A program made the position numbers and the translations under genes. Positions 10,966 through 23,955 of a stretch of 64,000 nucleotides of DNA are shown here, in pieces. Origin of the DNA: Hanleya hanleyi (taxonomy: Eukaryota; Mollusca; Polyplacophora; Lepidopleurida; Hanleyidae); NCBI GenBank assembly GCA_036873755.1, contig JAVTVY010025371.1:47019-111018 (forward strand), read 5' to 3'. Each line of letters starts with the position of its first letter. Within the stretch, counting starts at the first letter, position 1. The notes under the pieces were generated by a model. That model did no database searches. It was not told the origin of the DNA and saw nothing but the letters and a program-made list of their open reading frames with translations.

Positions 10966-12113
10966 CATGTATCTAAGTTATGGGAAACATTCTGTATCAA
11001 GGGATTTTAGGGATGATTTACCAGGGGTTACATCATTACATCAACGGAGAGGCCATCTTGGATTTTTTTCTTTCTGGAAGAATTTAACCCCAGTTTAGAA
11101 GTTTCAACCCCCTTGGATATGTATACTGGAAGAGGAGGGGGAGATTCACTCCAAATGGCCCATGCCAAACACGGTTGAAGTTCAAAGAGAATTCACCAGA
11201 GAAGAGAGAGAACATATAATGGGAGTTTAGGGAGAGACTATCACAGACGAGCTAGAGAAATATTAATATTATCTATTATTATTATTATTATTATCGGTTA
11301 TTGATTAGTATTGCAATATGTTCGTGTTTGCTCCAACAACAGACCTCACGCCAGTTAAGACCGAAGTCTAGCATAATGATCCAAGCGGTACCAGAGGTTC
11401 ACCATAGGGCTCAGCTTCTGTGAATCCAAGAGCACGTCAATGAATTGTTGGTCTGAGGTGGAGGGAATGCCACCCCCTTGCGTTGTCACCGTAAGGTATC
11501 CGGGGGAGTGTGGTTAGTAGGGGTTTAATCCACGTACCTGGGTCTGCTGCACGGCTGTGTGTAATTCCCGGCTGGATACATCTTAAATTTGTCAGGTATA
11601 ACTTTACCCGATCACACAAGCAGGGAAATCGTAACATCAGTTTCCAGACATTTCATAGACAAACATTTCCAGTTCTAATCAATATATTTGAATTGATTCG
11701 ATGCTCCAAATTCAGTCTTTTATCATAAGAAATAGATAATAGAAGATTAGCCCACATTTTATCAGTGATTTGTTATTGTTTCCATTCCAATTGATTGCAA
11801 ATATTTCCAATCGGTCCAAAAGAAATTTCAATCTTATGAATTATTAGAGATGACGATTATATTATATTGGATCTTTATATTTAAATATCTTAATCGTGAA
11901 TCTGTTTTTGACTATAAAGCTGAAGCATGAATTCGAGATAATAATTTACAATCAATCTTGATCAAATGGAAATGCTTTTGATGCCACTATATGATAATCT
12001 TCATGCGTCAAATTCCACCCATGTTCCCCGTGGAAAATGAGTGATAAGCTATACAAACGTCAATATTGTGGGTAACTGATGCTCGATTTCTATCTGCTTT
12101 CTAGTACAACATA
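10966..12113. other. Spacer without recognisable gene
   Basis: No domain or exon seen. An ATT microsatellite occupies about 11272-11294. Two overlapping short frames at 11437-11728 on opposite strands show nothing recognisable. Confidence 0.55.
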
Positions 12114-12304
12114 CACCGGAAAAAATTGTGTCAGTACAATTTTGTGATAAAATAGCTTCAACAATCAAAATGGTTTTGTATTGAACTTTGTATATCAGCA
12201 TAAAATCGAATTGAGTTCAACACGAATCAGTGCTGAATCTAACACAATATTTTCAACACAATTCATGGTGCTAAAATTGGGTTAACACAATTTTGTTCGC
12301 AGTG
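12114..12304. mobile_element. MITE, 191 bp
   Basis: The left end caccggaaaaaattgtgtca and the reverse complement of the right end, cactgcgaacaaaattgtgt, pair over about 30 bp. The interior repeats the words acacaatttt and cacaat in both orientations. There is no coding capacity and no clear target duplication. Confidence 0.5.
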
Positions 12305-12587
12305 CACGATGCCGCGATAATGTACATGACCCAGTCTCAAATAACCAATGTAGACCTGATGGTGAAAAGGGTTCAAATCAAGGTTAAATCGGATAATGGT
12401 TGTAGTCCATGTACGTGTCCTTTGCAAGTGTTACTTAAACAACGACATGCATGTGATGCATTCAAATATTGCATCCAGATTTCAGCATCGGACTCAACGT
12501 ATATTTTTTAACAGCGACAGACACACTTGCAATACATTCATCGATTCATTGTTATTATCTGACACTGGCACATGTATGTTCAACATT

Positions 12588-12957
12588 AATCCTACCCGGC
12601 CTGGGCGTTTGGGGGTCTGTCCCATCCGGAGGGGGTGAGGGGGGGGAGAGGGTAGAGAATTGAAACTTTCCATAATCTTTTCGGCAGCCATTTTTCGCCA
12701 TTTTTTTCTATTTTGCGATATTTTCTATCAAAAACATGGTAGAGAATAATTAGTTAAGCCATGTCAATGAAGTAAAATGCGAAGAAATTGTCAGAAAAAA
12801 ACGAAAACATGATTTTCTGAGGACAGAAACCTCGTAGCAGCCATCTTGATCCTTTGAACCTAGGAATATGCAAAATTGTCTCAAAATGACGTCACTAAGA
12901 TTCGCGGAAAAATCAGGAAGTTTCAGCTCTCCCCCCCCAGGCCAGATAGGGATAATA
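12588..12957. mobile_element. MITE-like repeat, copy 1
   Basis: Begins taatcctacccggcctgg and ends ccaggccagatagggataat, which are inverted versions of each other. Inside are a G-run, several aaaatggc-type words, a tgacgtca-like word near 12889 and ttcagctctc. A diverged copy is at 46085-46480. The 90-residue frame on the minus strand at 12750-13022 shows nothing recognisable. Confidence 0.55.
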
Positions 12958-13557
12958 CACATTGTAATTGTATGTATGTATCTGCACAGAACTAATTCAA
13001 CTCGCGAACATTTACAGAACACTCAACATAAAGTATAAAAGTTTTCCTTTAAATAGGGTCCCTCGGTTTCAAATGAACATAATTTTGTATTTGACAAGGA
13101 ACAAAACTTGTTCATATTTGATGGGAATCAAGATTTAACAATTTTGAAACTAGTTTCATGGTTGTACCACACAAACCAGAGAATTTTAAGCATGTTTTAG
13201 AGATGGATTCAAAACTGTGCAGATCATTCGATATCTGTATATAAATGATATTCTGAAAAGAAGAAAAAGAACAAGAAGACTTAATGAATATCGTTTGTGT
13301 AAGCGTGTTTGGGTGATGTAGTTGGGTGCAAACTTTATTTTCAAACTCTCTCCTGTAAATGAAAGATGGCATACAGTATTGTGCTAAGCAACGTCGCACA
13401 GTGTGGCACACATACACTGTGTACCATAAGTGTATGTATATTATTGTTGCCTTTTGTATACTGTTATGGTATTTTTCTCGGTCAACGAACATAACTGTAG
13501 AAACCACGCTTCAATACATTTCATTGATTTGACTTAGATTTTGTCTTAGAATAAATT
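12958..13557. other. Spacer; one unrecognised minus-strand frame
   Basis: A 131-codon frame (13112-13507, minus) has no motif I recognise, and its composition follows the local AT bias. I treat it as chance. Confidence 0.4.
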
Positions 13558-14290
13558 CAAAATGGCGACCATACTTGCCCCAATTTCACCGCCATTCACC
13601 GTCATGACTTGAATTAGACAAAACATGTGCAAAACGCAAGTTTTAGTTGACTCCGTATGGCCGCCATTTTGAATTTAATCATTATGCTCTGTGCTGAAAA
13701 TGCTGCGAATAGTTTTAAAATGAGCTATGGTAAAAAATAGCTCAATTTGACCAGTATGTTTTTTATACTTTTGAAATACATTGAGTTAGATAAAAGATGT
13801 AGAAAATAAGGTTTCAGATGACTCCGTATGACCGCTATTTTTAATTTGACCATAATGCTTTGGCTAAAGATTTGTGAATGGTCTGAAAAAATCCTAGAAC
13901 ATCAGCCAATAAGCTAAATTTGGACAAATATCTGATTTGAACTCTAAAAATGCATTGACTCAGACAAAATTATGGAAGAACGCATGTTCCAAATTTCACA
14001 ATATAGCCGCCATTTTTAATTCTACCAATGTCCTTTGCCCTGAGGTTTGTGACAATGAACCAAACATAATATGACATGAGATGAATTTCCTCAATTTCTA
14101 CAAATTTGTGCTTCTTGGTTCTCAAAATTGTGCCAAAATTCTGCACAGTCTCCGAATGGGCTTTGAACTATGATTATATAAAGTTCAATTTGACAAATAT
14201 GTCCTTCGGACATAATTATTATACTTTATATTAGACAAATGATTAATGGCAGCTATTTTGAATTATTTTGTACAATATGTGGCAAATATT
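13558..14290. repeat. Old ~170-bp tandem array with ATGGCGGCC core
   Basis: The words gtatggccgccattttgaattt (13659), gtatgaccgctatttttaattt (13839), atatagccgccatttttaatt (14003) and atggcagctattttgaatt (14247) recur about every 165-180 bp, each followed by a cataatgct-like word. The units are strongly diverged. A related array lies at 29755-30370, a single related unit at 36900-36950, and a solo word near 14968. Confidence 0.65.
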
Positions 14291-15457
14291 TTTCTTACAC
14301 TTTCCCCGTAGCGGGAGCTGAGCTCCAGGGAGCTGGACCTTCCTACAATATATCTTGGGATCAAACTCAACCAGAAAATACATGTCTGATGACGTCACGG
14401 TGACGTAAATTTTTTTTTTTTAAATCGGTGACATTTTTTTTCTCCTGAGCCCACATGTAGACACTTTTACACACCCTCTAGAAAATATCTCCATACAGCT
14501 AAAAGTATGCCTTTTAGCTATGGTAAAGTATATATTTGTTGAAAGCGCTTATGGATTTCAAATATATGTGTTCACTGTAAATCTGTGGGGTTTGGAATTA
14601 TTCGAATTTAAATAAATTATTTTAAAAAAATGAGCCTTCTTTTCCAGTTTGCTATTTTCAAAAAAGTGGTCAACTTACAGTAACTTACATCATTATTTCC
14701 TGTAGAAGACAACTGGAAATTTGTGTCTCGATTTTGTCAGTTTTGTTCCATTTCTTATTCCATTGACATTTAATTCAAGTTTAAAACTGTGACTTGCTCG
14801 ATTTTGTAAAGAAATATCGCATTAAATGCTAATAGGATGAGAACCAGGCCAAACTTGATAAAGCTGAGAACAGATTTAATGTTGTCTTCTATGGGAAATG
14901 GTGATGTATAAGTTATAGGGTAGAAAATTAGAAGTAAAATGACAAAAACTTGTTAGTCTGACCCATATGGTCGCCATATGAATGATCCTTGGTCCATAAG
15001 ATCTCACTATTCCCCTCAAAAATATCTCCAAATGTGTTTTACAAAAGATATTTGCTATAGTAATCATACGTTTGTAATATTGAGTTCAACAAAAGAAATA
15101 TTGACCGTGTGAATCAAAACTGGTTATTTTGCAAATAACAAAAAACTACTGCATTTGTGGTAGCTCGAAAATCCAAATTTAAAGGTTTAATCATCTTTTT
15201 AATTCAAATATTCAATAGTTCTGTATATTATGATTATCGCATCGGTGACTTGAAACATTTGAGCTTGCTATGCTTTGTTATCTGAAGTTAACTGAAATGT
15301 TCAAAAGTGTCACCAGTTTATTTACAACTACAATAATGTCACACCGTCGTCTCATAAAGCATTAACAAAATTGGCGGGGGTAAGGTATAATCACCGGGAA
15401 ACCAGTTGGAAGACCATCCTTCATAATGGAGATCAGTATACTCTCAAAATAGGCTCT
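14291..15457. other. Spacer without recognisable gene
   Basis: AT-rich, with a T-run at about 14409-14420. No exon or domain is visible. Confidence 0.5.
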
Positions 15458-15552
15458 CAAAATATGACAAAATTTAACAAAGATACAACAGGGAGCTCCA
15501 AATACTAAAGAAATATTAATATTAATATCAAAATTTAATGGATAATAGTTTG
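15458..15552. repeat. Dispersed ~95-bp repeat, copy 1
   Basis: From aaaatatgacaaaatttaac to aatttaatggataatagttt, this matches 18556-18655 almost base for base, with few substitutions. It includes the self-complementary aatattaatatt. Its class is unknown. Confidence 0.75.
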
Positions 15553-15673
15553 AGAATGAGAGGAATGCTCGGAAATCGTAAAACAGTGTTGGGTTATTTA
15601 TGGTATCTTGGTTATATTTTCCCGATTCTAATATAATTTATGTCAAAAGTGACGAAGATGATATACTTCATAC

Positions 15674-15960
15674 TTACGTCGCTTTATCCGAAGGCGCGGC
15701 TCTCATCTCCCTTTTAAAGCTCTGAAGGCTTGGGGATGGAACGTCCTCTTCAGATAGTGAGTTCCAGTCGTTTAGTATCCTGTGAGCAAAGAACTCCTGC
15801 CGGATCCGTGTTTTGGCAAACGGCTTGTATAAAGTCTCGGTATGGCCCCTTAGATTTCTGCCGTGTGTCCGATGATTGAATAAGTCTGTTGATGGGGTTT
15901 GTATTCACCGTTCAGGGCTTCCAGTGGTCTGTGAAACCGCGGAATAATCACAAGATTGAC
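15674..15960 (-). pseudogene. LINE ORF2 C-terminus remnant (CR1-group type)
   Basis: Reading leftward from about 15960, the minus strand encodes a short piece ending LEALNGEY and then, in a shifted frame, LFNHRTHGRN, RIRQEFFAHRILNDWNSLS and SFKREMRA, stopping with TAA at 15674-15676. The R-x-FF-x-R-x3-WN-S-L pattern followed by SFK is typical of the region after the reverse transcriptase in CR1/L2-like LINEs. The upstream endonuclease and polymerase are missing (5' truncation) and there is at least one frameshift near 15885, so it is dead. No tail repeat is visible downstream. Confidence 0.65.
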
Positions 15961-18555
15961 CTGAAATATATATTTACGATTGACTGAAACATCTCACTGC
16001 AGATTTGCCAATACGAAATAAACGTTTTGTACATGAAATATCTATGAGAGGTTAATTATTCACATGTTGTTTTTCAGTCTACTTTTTGATTATACGACTG
16101 ATGCACAGGTAGATAAATTTTATACCAATACAGAAAGCTAGTCATTTATTTAAAGTTGAAGAATATATACAAATGAAATAGATTTATTGAACTAAAACGC
16201 AGAAGATTTCAACAAGTTAATCGCCGAAAATACCCATTCAGTATGCACACATTTTTGCGGTCAACTTTTTGGCAAAACAATATTTATCTGACACCCTTGG
16301 GGTCTATATTATGTAATAGAGAAACATTACAGCTTCCCAGTGATATGAATATTAGAATCAAGTAACACATATATATACGATAAATTAACAGTGTTTGACA
16401 ATTTCCGTCATTCAAAATGGATTCCTGTTAGGTGGTATTCGAGGTTGTTGTTATTTAATTAAGAGACCATCTGATTAATTTGCAGTCTGAAAGTATTAAA
16501 GAATTTAGTACTCACATCTGGACTTTCGTTAACATCTTGACTTGCCTTTCAATCGACATTATGTCCCAGTAACACCGTGCAGTTTTCATTCTCCAATATA
16601 GTAGGAAATAACAGAATATACACTAAAGTCAATGCAAATGGCAAACGTTGTCAACTGCATTCGAGTTTCGTTCGAGTTTCTGATTAGAAACATTTCTCAT
16701 TGGTTAGATTTACAAATAGAGAATATCCGATTGGCTGTGAACAAGACGAGTACACATTGGTTGTTTCGAGACAAAACGATGGCTGTGTCAGAAAGATTTT
16801 CTTGGCCACCTCCTGTACATGCTGTTATAATTTTCGGCGGCAAATTTTGTGTAGACTTACTGTTCCGATGTGTGACTTTCTCTTTCATGCCTGCTTGTGA
16901 TCTATCGGATACACACAATGAAAGTTCAAATACATATTCACACTCCATATTGTGAATCGTGAAACCCCGTCATGTGGGAGACTTGCTGCCGGACTTCAAA
17001 TGGCACAAAATATAACAAAGATGCAAACTCGATCTTCCATGTGTACAGCAATATTGAAAAGTATTTCCAGGAAATGCTTGGCCTATGTCGAAGAGATCTA
17101 AAAATGCAACACATTTTATATATATATATATGATAGCTAATCAAATTACTTAATATTATTTAATCAAATTATTTTATATGAAAGAAAATATTTTGAAAAT
17201 GTGTTTCTGAATTCTCCAAAAGTATTTTGGGGTTGAATATTCATTAAACATCTCAGATATGCATTTAAATCAAAGTCATTGCATCAAGCCAGTGCCTGGA
17301 GTCTGGTGAGGAAACCTGTCTTTGAAATGTAAATGAGTGGCAGGTTGCCTCTGACTGTTTTGACTGGCAGGAACTTTTGTTTGTGGCTTTGAGTGTTTGC
17401 ATAACAATTGTGATCTGGATTCTACAGGTGACCTTCATTTACAAGCCCAGTGTATTGATTCCTGGAGTGTTTCCCAGTTTTCTTCAGCTTTGGAAGAACA
17501 TTTGCATATGAACTTGGGTGTATACTTTAGCCTGCAAGATGTTGCAATCCTGTCAGTTGTTGAACATTATATTTTTTTTCCACCACAAGCATCATGAGCA
17601 CAAAGACTGAGCAATTCTATTTGAACAGCTTATCTGTTTTTATTATCAAGAGTGCAAAATGCTGTTATATTTGTAACGCCTATGGAGAATTGAAGAAAAC
17701 AGATTTTCTGAATTTTGGGAATTATCCATCATATCTTTGATGCTTGCCCGGTTTGCAAGGTCTTAATTGTGCAAATATATTCTAGTATTACTGGTATAAA
17801 TGGAAGAAAATGCTTGTCAAGTCGAGGTGGCAAGGATGGATGCCAGAGCAAAGGCCGTATATCAGACATCAGCCCTTCATTCACACTGAAATAAGCATTA
17901 CATTTTTAACGAAATATTGACTAATGTAGTACATTCTTTACTAACGCAGACCGCAAAAATTGAAACATGAACCGAGTTCGTGGATCTATGTCCCAAAAGT
18001 TCCATTGGACAGACGTTAAATTTGTAATTAACCCATTATTACGGCGTAGCGAAGGGAAATATAGGCCATATGTGTCACACATTGTATGGCCATACAGCAT
18101 GTTTAGAACGATTGGATTTGACAGATGTGCTAAAACATTAATTGTCTCATTCGTACTGTCTTCATTCAATTAAGCCGAGAAAACTTCTGGTTTGGCTTCA
18201 TTGCCCCTTTTTCTTTTGGCCGGTTGCCTTTGTAGAGTTTTAAGTATTTGCCTAACAAAAGATTGTAAACTTGTGAGTGGACGCCCCGAAAACTGTACTG
18301 GTTGGCTGTAATCGCTTGGTATTTACTTTAGAATGTTGACTTTCTTGAACGCAGAGGAGAAGCTAGCCTCAAATTTAATTGTCAATCATTCTCAGTTGCA
18401 TTTACATTTTTCTCGCTGTCAAATTGAAAATCGAATAAATAAGTATTAGAGGAGCAATACCCAACAAAAAGTCTTTCTCAATTTTGCGCTGCTAATATTG
18501 ACTGCAACAGAAATTGTTCGGTTCCCTTGCCCCTTTGTGATGGCATTCACTTAGA
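15961..18555. other. Spacer; three inverted CCAAT boxes near 16700-16760
   Basis: No recognised gene. Overlapping frames on both strands at 16632-16955 share one sequence and show no domain. At 16697, 16728 and 16757 the words attggtta, gattggctgtg and cattggttg are inverted CCAAT boxes about 30 bp apart, an NF-Y-like arrangement, but I see no gene downstream. Another pair of overlapping frames at 17921-18173 is unremarkable. Between 17270 and 18840 short words (caggttg, gtttgcataacaa/tttgcctaacaa) recur weakly. Confidence 0.4.
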
Positions 18556-18655
18556 CTGTCAAAATATGACAAAATTTAACAAAGATACAACAGGGAGTTC
18601 CAAATACTAGAGAAATATTAATATTAATATCAAAATTTAATGAATAATAGTTCGA
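18556..18655. repeat. Dispersed ~95-bp repeat, copy 2
   Basis: Second copy of the sequence at 15458-15552, same orientation, running from gtcaaaatatgacaaaattt to aatgaataatagtt. Confidence 0.75.
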
Positions 18656-18826
18656 AAATATGTGGATTTGCATTCTCCAAAACACATTATTTAGTTAAAT
18701 GTGCATAGCACTGGGTGTATGAAAGTCCAGTAGACATGGTAAACCAGAGCAATGTACCCAAGTACTGTCTATTTAGCGGACATGGTCTTGAGATGTAAAT
18801 GTCTGTCAGGTTGTCATGGACAATAT

Positions 18827-19068
18827 ACATAGCCAAGAAAAGGTAATAACTATCACCTTGTTATGATTACCTTTAAAATTAATGGCCATCAACTCGGAAG
18901 AGCGATGAGCGATGATTGTAAATTTAGGTCATTGCCTTTTAATTGAGGCAAAGTCATCACCCTTAAAAGGTGATATCCACCATCATTAAAGGAGATGGGT
19001 TTAACTCGTCCCCTTTTTAAGGTTGTCACATTGAAGGGGGATGGGCCATCACTTTTTTTTTAGCTGTA
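18827..19068. mobile_element. MITE-like segment
   Basis: The left end agccaagaaaaggtaataac resembles the reverse complement of the right end, agctaaaaaaaaagtgatgg. Inside, the words aaaggtgat and atcacctt recur in both orientations (18852, 18969). About 240 bp, no coding capacity, no clear target duplication. Confidence 0.4.
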
Positions 19069-20608
19069 CTAAATAGGCAATACAGTTGGTGGCCAATATC
19101 ATATACTAAAATGTTCCCCAAACTTTGCTGAATGTGAATATGACACCTCTTTGGAACAAACAAAGTAAATTGGAGTATATAATTTGTCGACAGGGTTCTC
19201 AAGACTTTCTTACAAGGTTTTTTTTCTCCTCTTTCACCTTTTTTGTTACTATCCTTTCCTTTAATCGTAATATGGCAAAATGTAAATATTTAACGATACA
19301 AAAATGAGAAAATTATAATCTCCAAGATACGTATGTTATATACCTGCTTGTACATACTAATATACAAAATTCAATCCATATATATAGCAAAATTTCGCGA
19401 AACTATAATTGTAAATACAATTCTAATTTTAAATATGAAACTAATATAACAGTGTGAACGAGTATAATATGTATTGTTATTTGTTATTTTCATTGTAAAC
19501 GCTGTAACATTGTCATGTGTGAATCAATTCTACTACGATTAAAACAAAATAGATACGTACTTTAAGTCCATCTGTTGGCAAAGAAATCAAATTCAGCGCT
19601 TTGAAATCACACAGGTCGAACCGAGTGACAGCGTGCTTCTTTCCCAAACAAGGTGACCCATCACATGTTAATAATATTCATACGCTCAAATAAGCATGTC
19701 GAAGATATCGTCCATAACATGTATAAACATCAAAGAGGCATCATAATTCAGTAAAATATGGTGATATTCAGAATACAAAATATTTAATTCGGCAGGTTTA
19801 TTGCAGAAAATCATTATTGGAAACCTCCCTGGAGATGTACTTTTTCCAGCCGCCTTACTCTAATATCCTGTTCTCTTCTCGAGAGATCGCACGAGATTCG
19901 ATACTTTGGTCAAACTCAGGAAAAACAGATCATCCGTCTAATTACATCAAATTCAGACAACCAAGATGGTAGTATAGTGAATGTTGGTGAGAAGCCCTCG
20001 CACATGAGTAGCTGTGCATTCCGATCGCATGTTCTGCAAGCGTTTGTCGATGAGAATGGATGAACATAAACTTGCTTACCTCAATGTCATTAACGCTCCT
20101 GAACACGGGCCAACAACACACAACAACAGCATGTTGAATGACTGTCTCATTCAGATGGACTTTGATTGACAGGTGTTACGTTTTGTGTGAAGGGTTAATG
20201 CATCGAGGCCGGAAGAAGTCCACCTGAGCAGGAAGAATTGTGAATCGCCATTTTCCTGAACAATTCAGTTGGCTTGACCACGTGTAGCATTTTATTCCCA
20301 AAATTTGAAGTAGGTCATTCTTGTTTGACCTCAACGAAGAGATGATTCAACTTTATTCGTGAGTTAAACAGTCACTACATTTCTTCAATTTTCAAATTTT
20401 GCTTCAAGGAATCCATTGCATTTTTGATCAATTTTCCTCCACAGTCATTTTTTCGAGTTAGTTCAAAGAAATAATCCTGTTTTCTTGTGCTTAGTTGTGT
20501 TTTCTATCTTTCTGATATAAAATAATGAGCCCTTGATGATTTAGTGCCTTTTTTAAAATTTCAACCTGACCCAAAAATGTCAAAATATCTCATATCCGGA
20601 TTCCCCTT
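19069..20608. other. Spacer upstream of the LTR element
   Basis: AT-rich, no recognised gene. Most of the 5' LTR of the following element should lie at the right end of this stretch, but only its last 76 bp match the 3' copy. Confidence 0.5.
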
Positions 20609-20684
20609 AATGTTTGAATAATTAAATTATTTTCTTCAAATCCATTCTTATTCATTCATTACAAAGCAGGGTCCAGTCATAACA
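20609..20684 (+). repeat. 3' end of the 5' LTR
   Basis: 76 bp from aatgtttgaataattaaatt to gtccagtcataaca pair with 27740-27815, with a handful of differences (offset 7131). It ends in CA, five bases before the primer site. Upstream similarity to the 3' copy is lost abruptly, so one of the LTRs is truncated or replaced. Confidence 0.75.
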
Positions 20685-20689
20685 ATTTA

Positions 20690-20707
20690 TGGGGGCTCGT
20701 CCGGGAT
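20690..20707 (+). promoter_or_regulatory. Primer binding site for tRNA-Pro
   Basis: tgggggctcgtccgggat is the complement of the 3' end of tRNA-Pro including CCA, the same 18-base site used by murine gammaretroviruses. Its place just inside the 5' LTR defines the element's start and strand. Confidence 0.85.
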
Positions 20708-21163
20708 TTCAGAATAAATATTGATTGTTCCACTGTTTTTTCGGCAAGTATGTGAATAATGTTGCAAATTTTCTTTTACACGAGGCCAGTTGCTGTCGGT
20801 TCTGCAGTATCGAACGAGGTGGAGGATTGAGCATGTCTTGGAAGTGGGTGAGTTTGCTTCTACTCGTCCTTATTCCTTGTTGACTTCAGCTAAAATTGTC
20901 CACTATCCTAGGGTGTGTTTTGCCTGAAATAGTTACAAGGGTTATTAGGAACGGTTAGGGATATTTTTGTTAGTGCATATTGAGCACTCTAGAATTGGAC
21001 ACTAACACACGCACATTGCCATATGTAGACACACGCATGCACTGCAGACATTTGTTGTCGCAGATTTCGACGTGTAGGTTATGGTTTAGATTGTAAATAT
21101 TTTGAGAAAGACCATTGCCTAGGTATATTGAGAACGGTCTTTCGCTTACTTTTGTTCATAAAT

Positions 21164-21999
21164 ATGGAGCAGTGGGAGAAATATACCGAATTGGGTAAAG
21201 GATACGGTTTACAGGTTAGAGAGTTGCTACAATTTGTCGAGGATCGCGAAAAACAAGATGCTGATCGTAGTGAGCGACGTCATGAAAGGGAAATATCTCG
21301 ACAAAATCGAGAACTTCAGGCTTTGGAAAAACAAAAGCAACTAGATAGTTTTAGTCGATAAACAGTTAGAGTTGCAAGATAAACAGTTTGAATTGCAAAG
21401 ATTGAAAAATGCCGAAGGCTTGCATGAAAATATGCGAATCGATGCAGTTAGAACTGGCTATCCCAAGGCCCCAAAACTCCCTTATTTCGGCGAATCTCTC
21501 GATGATATGCATTCATATCTCCGTTTTGAACGATACGCTGCAGTCCATCAATGGCGATTAGGAGACAGGGCTACATACTTGACTGCGTTAATACGAGGCA
21601 AGGCATTAGAAGTGTATACGCGTATGCCCACTACTGATGCACAAGATTAAGGAAAGCTAAAACAACCATTACTTCGTTGTTTCCAACTCACCGAAGACGG
21701 CTTCATTCATTTCATTCGAAACGCATGATAAAAGGTGAATTACCGTCTCAATACATTGCACGGTTGAGCGATTACTTTGACAGGTGGACGTCTGCTGCCT
21801 CAGTCGGCCAAACGTAGGAGAAGTTAGGGGACTTTTTAGTACTTGGACAGTTTTTGTTTCAGGGCCCAAAGGAATTGTCAGCTAGTGTACTTAAGAGAAA
21901 AATCTGTACGAGCAATAGATCAGGCCATAAAAGAAGCAGACATTTTATATGGACGAACATCATTTGAACTTTGAGGCGAAAAAGGAACCAGCAGATTTA
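21164..21999 (+). pseudogene. Gag polyprotein, N-terminal part (broken)
   Basis: Starts at ATG 21164 with a charged, coiled-coil-like segment (WEKYTELGKGYG, then E/R/K-rich). A frameshift near 21345-21360 leads into LPYFGESLDDMHSYLRFERY and LTALIRGKALEVYTRMP, a capsid-like segment as in gypsy Gag. A TAA at 21648 interrupts the frame; the same frame then reads LLRCFQLTEDGF and, after another stop, SQYIARLSDYFDRW and LGDFLVLGQFL. This last part resembles the SCAN-like C-terminal capsid domain of Gmr1-type Gag. The Harbinger-like insertion at 22000 cuts the gene before the zinc knuckle. At least three disabling changes, so not expressed as a full protein. Confidence 0.7.
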
Positions 22000-23476
22000 G
22001 GGATCGTTCCCAATTAACGTTTTTGCTTCGTTCGTTTAAATCTCTGAAAAAGAACCATGTCGTTTTACACCCATCGTTTTGATTTTCGTGGAAAACCATT
22101 GAAAAAAACATTCAACGCATTGGTTCGTTCGCCAGTGAACGAAGTCGTTCGTTTTACAGAAAACCATTGCGTTTTCTCCCTTCTTTGTTTGCCATCGTTC
22201 GATCGTTCACTGGAAAACGATGGCGCAATAATACAATCAGGTGATGTTCGCATTATCCAACCTGATAACGCAATCTCCGTGGGCACTGAGAAAAGAATTC
22301 GTTAATTCAATGCCGAATTCTCTGACGTTTGGACAGGCAGTAAATTACTTTTACGTGTAACTAGATGTTGAAGTTCAGCTGCATAATTAGAAGACAAAGG
22401 AAAGTAATGCTCAGGTTTTTGTCCCGGTTTGAGCCGATACCATCGCGTCAGACACTAATTATTCGGTTCGTCCTAAATGGCTAAATGCTATCTCCTTGCC
22501 AATTCCCGATCGCATTATTTATTGTTATCTGAATTTGTATTATATAGAGAGTCTATTATATTGATAGCTATATTTACGTGTAGGAACAAACGATACACCA
22601 GCCCGTGGTGACGCCTCCCGATTTCCTCCCTGTTCTATTTCGATCAAAACGTCCCGGTTTTCAAAATGGACATAAAATTGACTGGTAATCTGCGGCCAGT
22701 AATCTGGAAGGGGGTCCCGGTTTCTATATGTCCGTATCTTTGGCCGTTTCGTAGCTTCTCAGATTATCGGAGTGTTGTGCGGGCACCAAATTTTGGGACC
22801 GCTCGTCGTATGCGCATATCGCGGCCCAAAATGGAATCCCGACAAAGATTTTTTTCCGAAACGTCTTTCTTCCATGCTATTGAACGCTTAATCGATATGT
22901 CCATGTCCTGAGGTTTTCCTAATCCAATTGAAATAAAACGTTTCGTTTATCTCTGATGAATATATATTTGAATTATATTCTCTTACCTGGATAATTGACT
23001 GTATATTCGACGCGGAATAAATGACATATTATGGGTATTCTTTGCCTCTTTTGCAGAATACATAGAACATAACCGACAACCATAGAGTGTTTAACGTCAT
23101 AACGCGAAAGAAGATATTAACTACGGTCGATTTTTGAAATGTCATTTGTGTTAGTGACACGGACAGGTGCACCTTCCTTCATACAGGACCTGTTGATACT
23201 GAATCGCAGAAAATAATATGAATTCTTTACCTTACGGTTAAAGAGTTGTTTGTATATGTCGGGCATAGGCGGAGTGCGTTGTTACTTTCACTGTGTGAAG
23301 CAATCAGTTTAGAGGCGTTGATTGCAAATTCAACTCAGTCTTAGTGATGTTTATTTCACGCGGCTATTGACCGCTAATAATTGTAAGCCGGATGCAAGGC
23401 TATTAACTGGGATTGCAGAGTTTTAACGTTTTTTTATTTCCATGAATCTATATTATTGTATTTATTTTCTTCTCAG

Positions 23477-23598
23477 TTAGGGCCGATTGTTCCCAAATTA
23501 ACTCGACATGAACTTCCCGTAGACGAATTCTCTGCCAAAGATATCAAAACAAGTTCAAAGAAAGAGATTATAAGACTACTTGACAATCGAAATTGGAG
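23477..23598 (+). other. Possible internal exon in the Harbinger-like element
   Basis: Preceded by a good acceptor (tttattttcttctcag) and followed by gtgttg. The open frame reads GPIVPKLTRHELPVDEFSA and later KKEIIRLLDNRNW, a basic and acidic mix that looks coding rather than random. I do not recognise the family; PIF/Harbinger elements often carry a second, Myb-like gene, but no Myb repeat is visible. The phase at its donor does not join openly to the next candidate exon, so a further exon or decay must be assumed. Confidence 0.3.
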
Positions 23599-23784
23599 GT
23601 GTTGATTATTCACATGTCACACCATAGTCGATCTGTGAAAAACCGTCGACTTAAGAAAACAGCGAAGTGGAGGGGTCGGAGGGGTTAATTTCTTTGAAAG
23701 GAAAAACTCAAACAACATTGTTAGCAGGCGTGCCTTAATAATATGCTGACCTTGTATTATTTGTTGCTGATTTCCTGTGTCCAG

Positions 23785-23955
23785 CAAATTAATCAAATAA
23801 TTAAAGTAATTCAGGGCGCAATGAAGTTTTGGACCTACGGTCACACACGTTTTACTATCAACGGTACTGCTTTTTCCATGAAGACGCTGACATGGAGTGC
23901 TCAAAAACTTAAATCGAGCGATCATTCTAAAATTCTGCGGTTTCGAGCGAATTAA
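23785..23955 (+). other. Possible terminal exon in the Harbinger-like element
   Basis: Begins after ctgatttcctgtgtccag and stays open in phase 0 for 56 residues (GAMKFWTYGHTRFTINGT, SMKTLTWSAQKLKSS), ending at a stop at 23953-23955. An AATAAA lies downstream at 24085-24090. No known domain is recognised. It could be the 3' exon of the accessory gene of this element, or chance. Confidence 0.3.

Noticed and set aside
13112..13507. 131-codon minus-strand frame as a gene
   Set aside because: No motif, composition follows the AT-rich background, and no exon signals.
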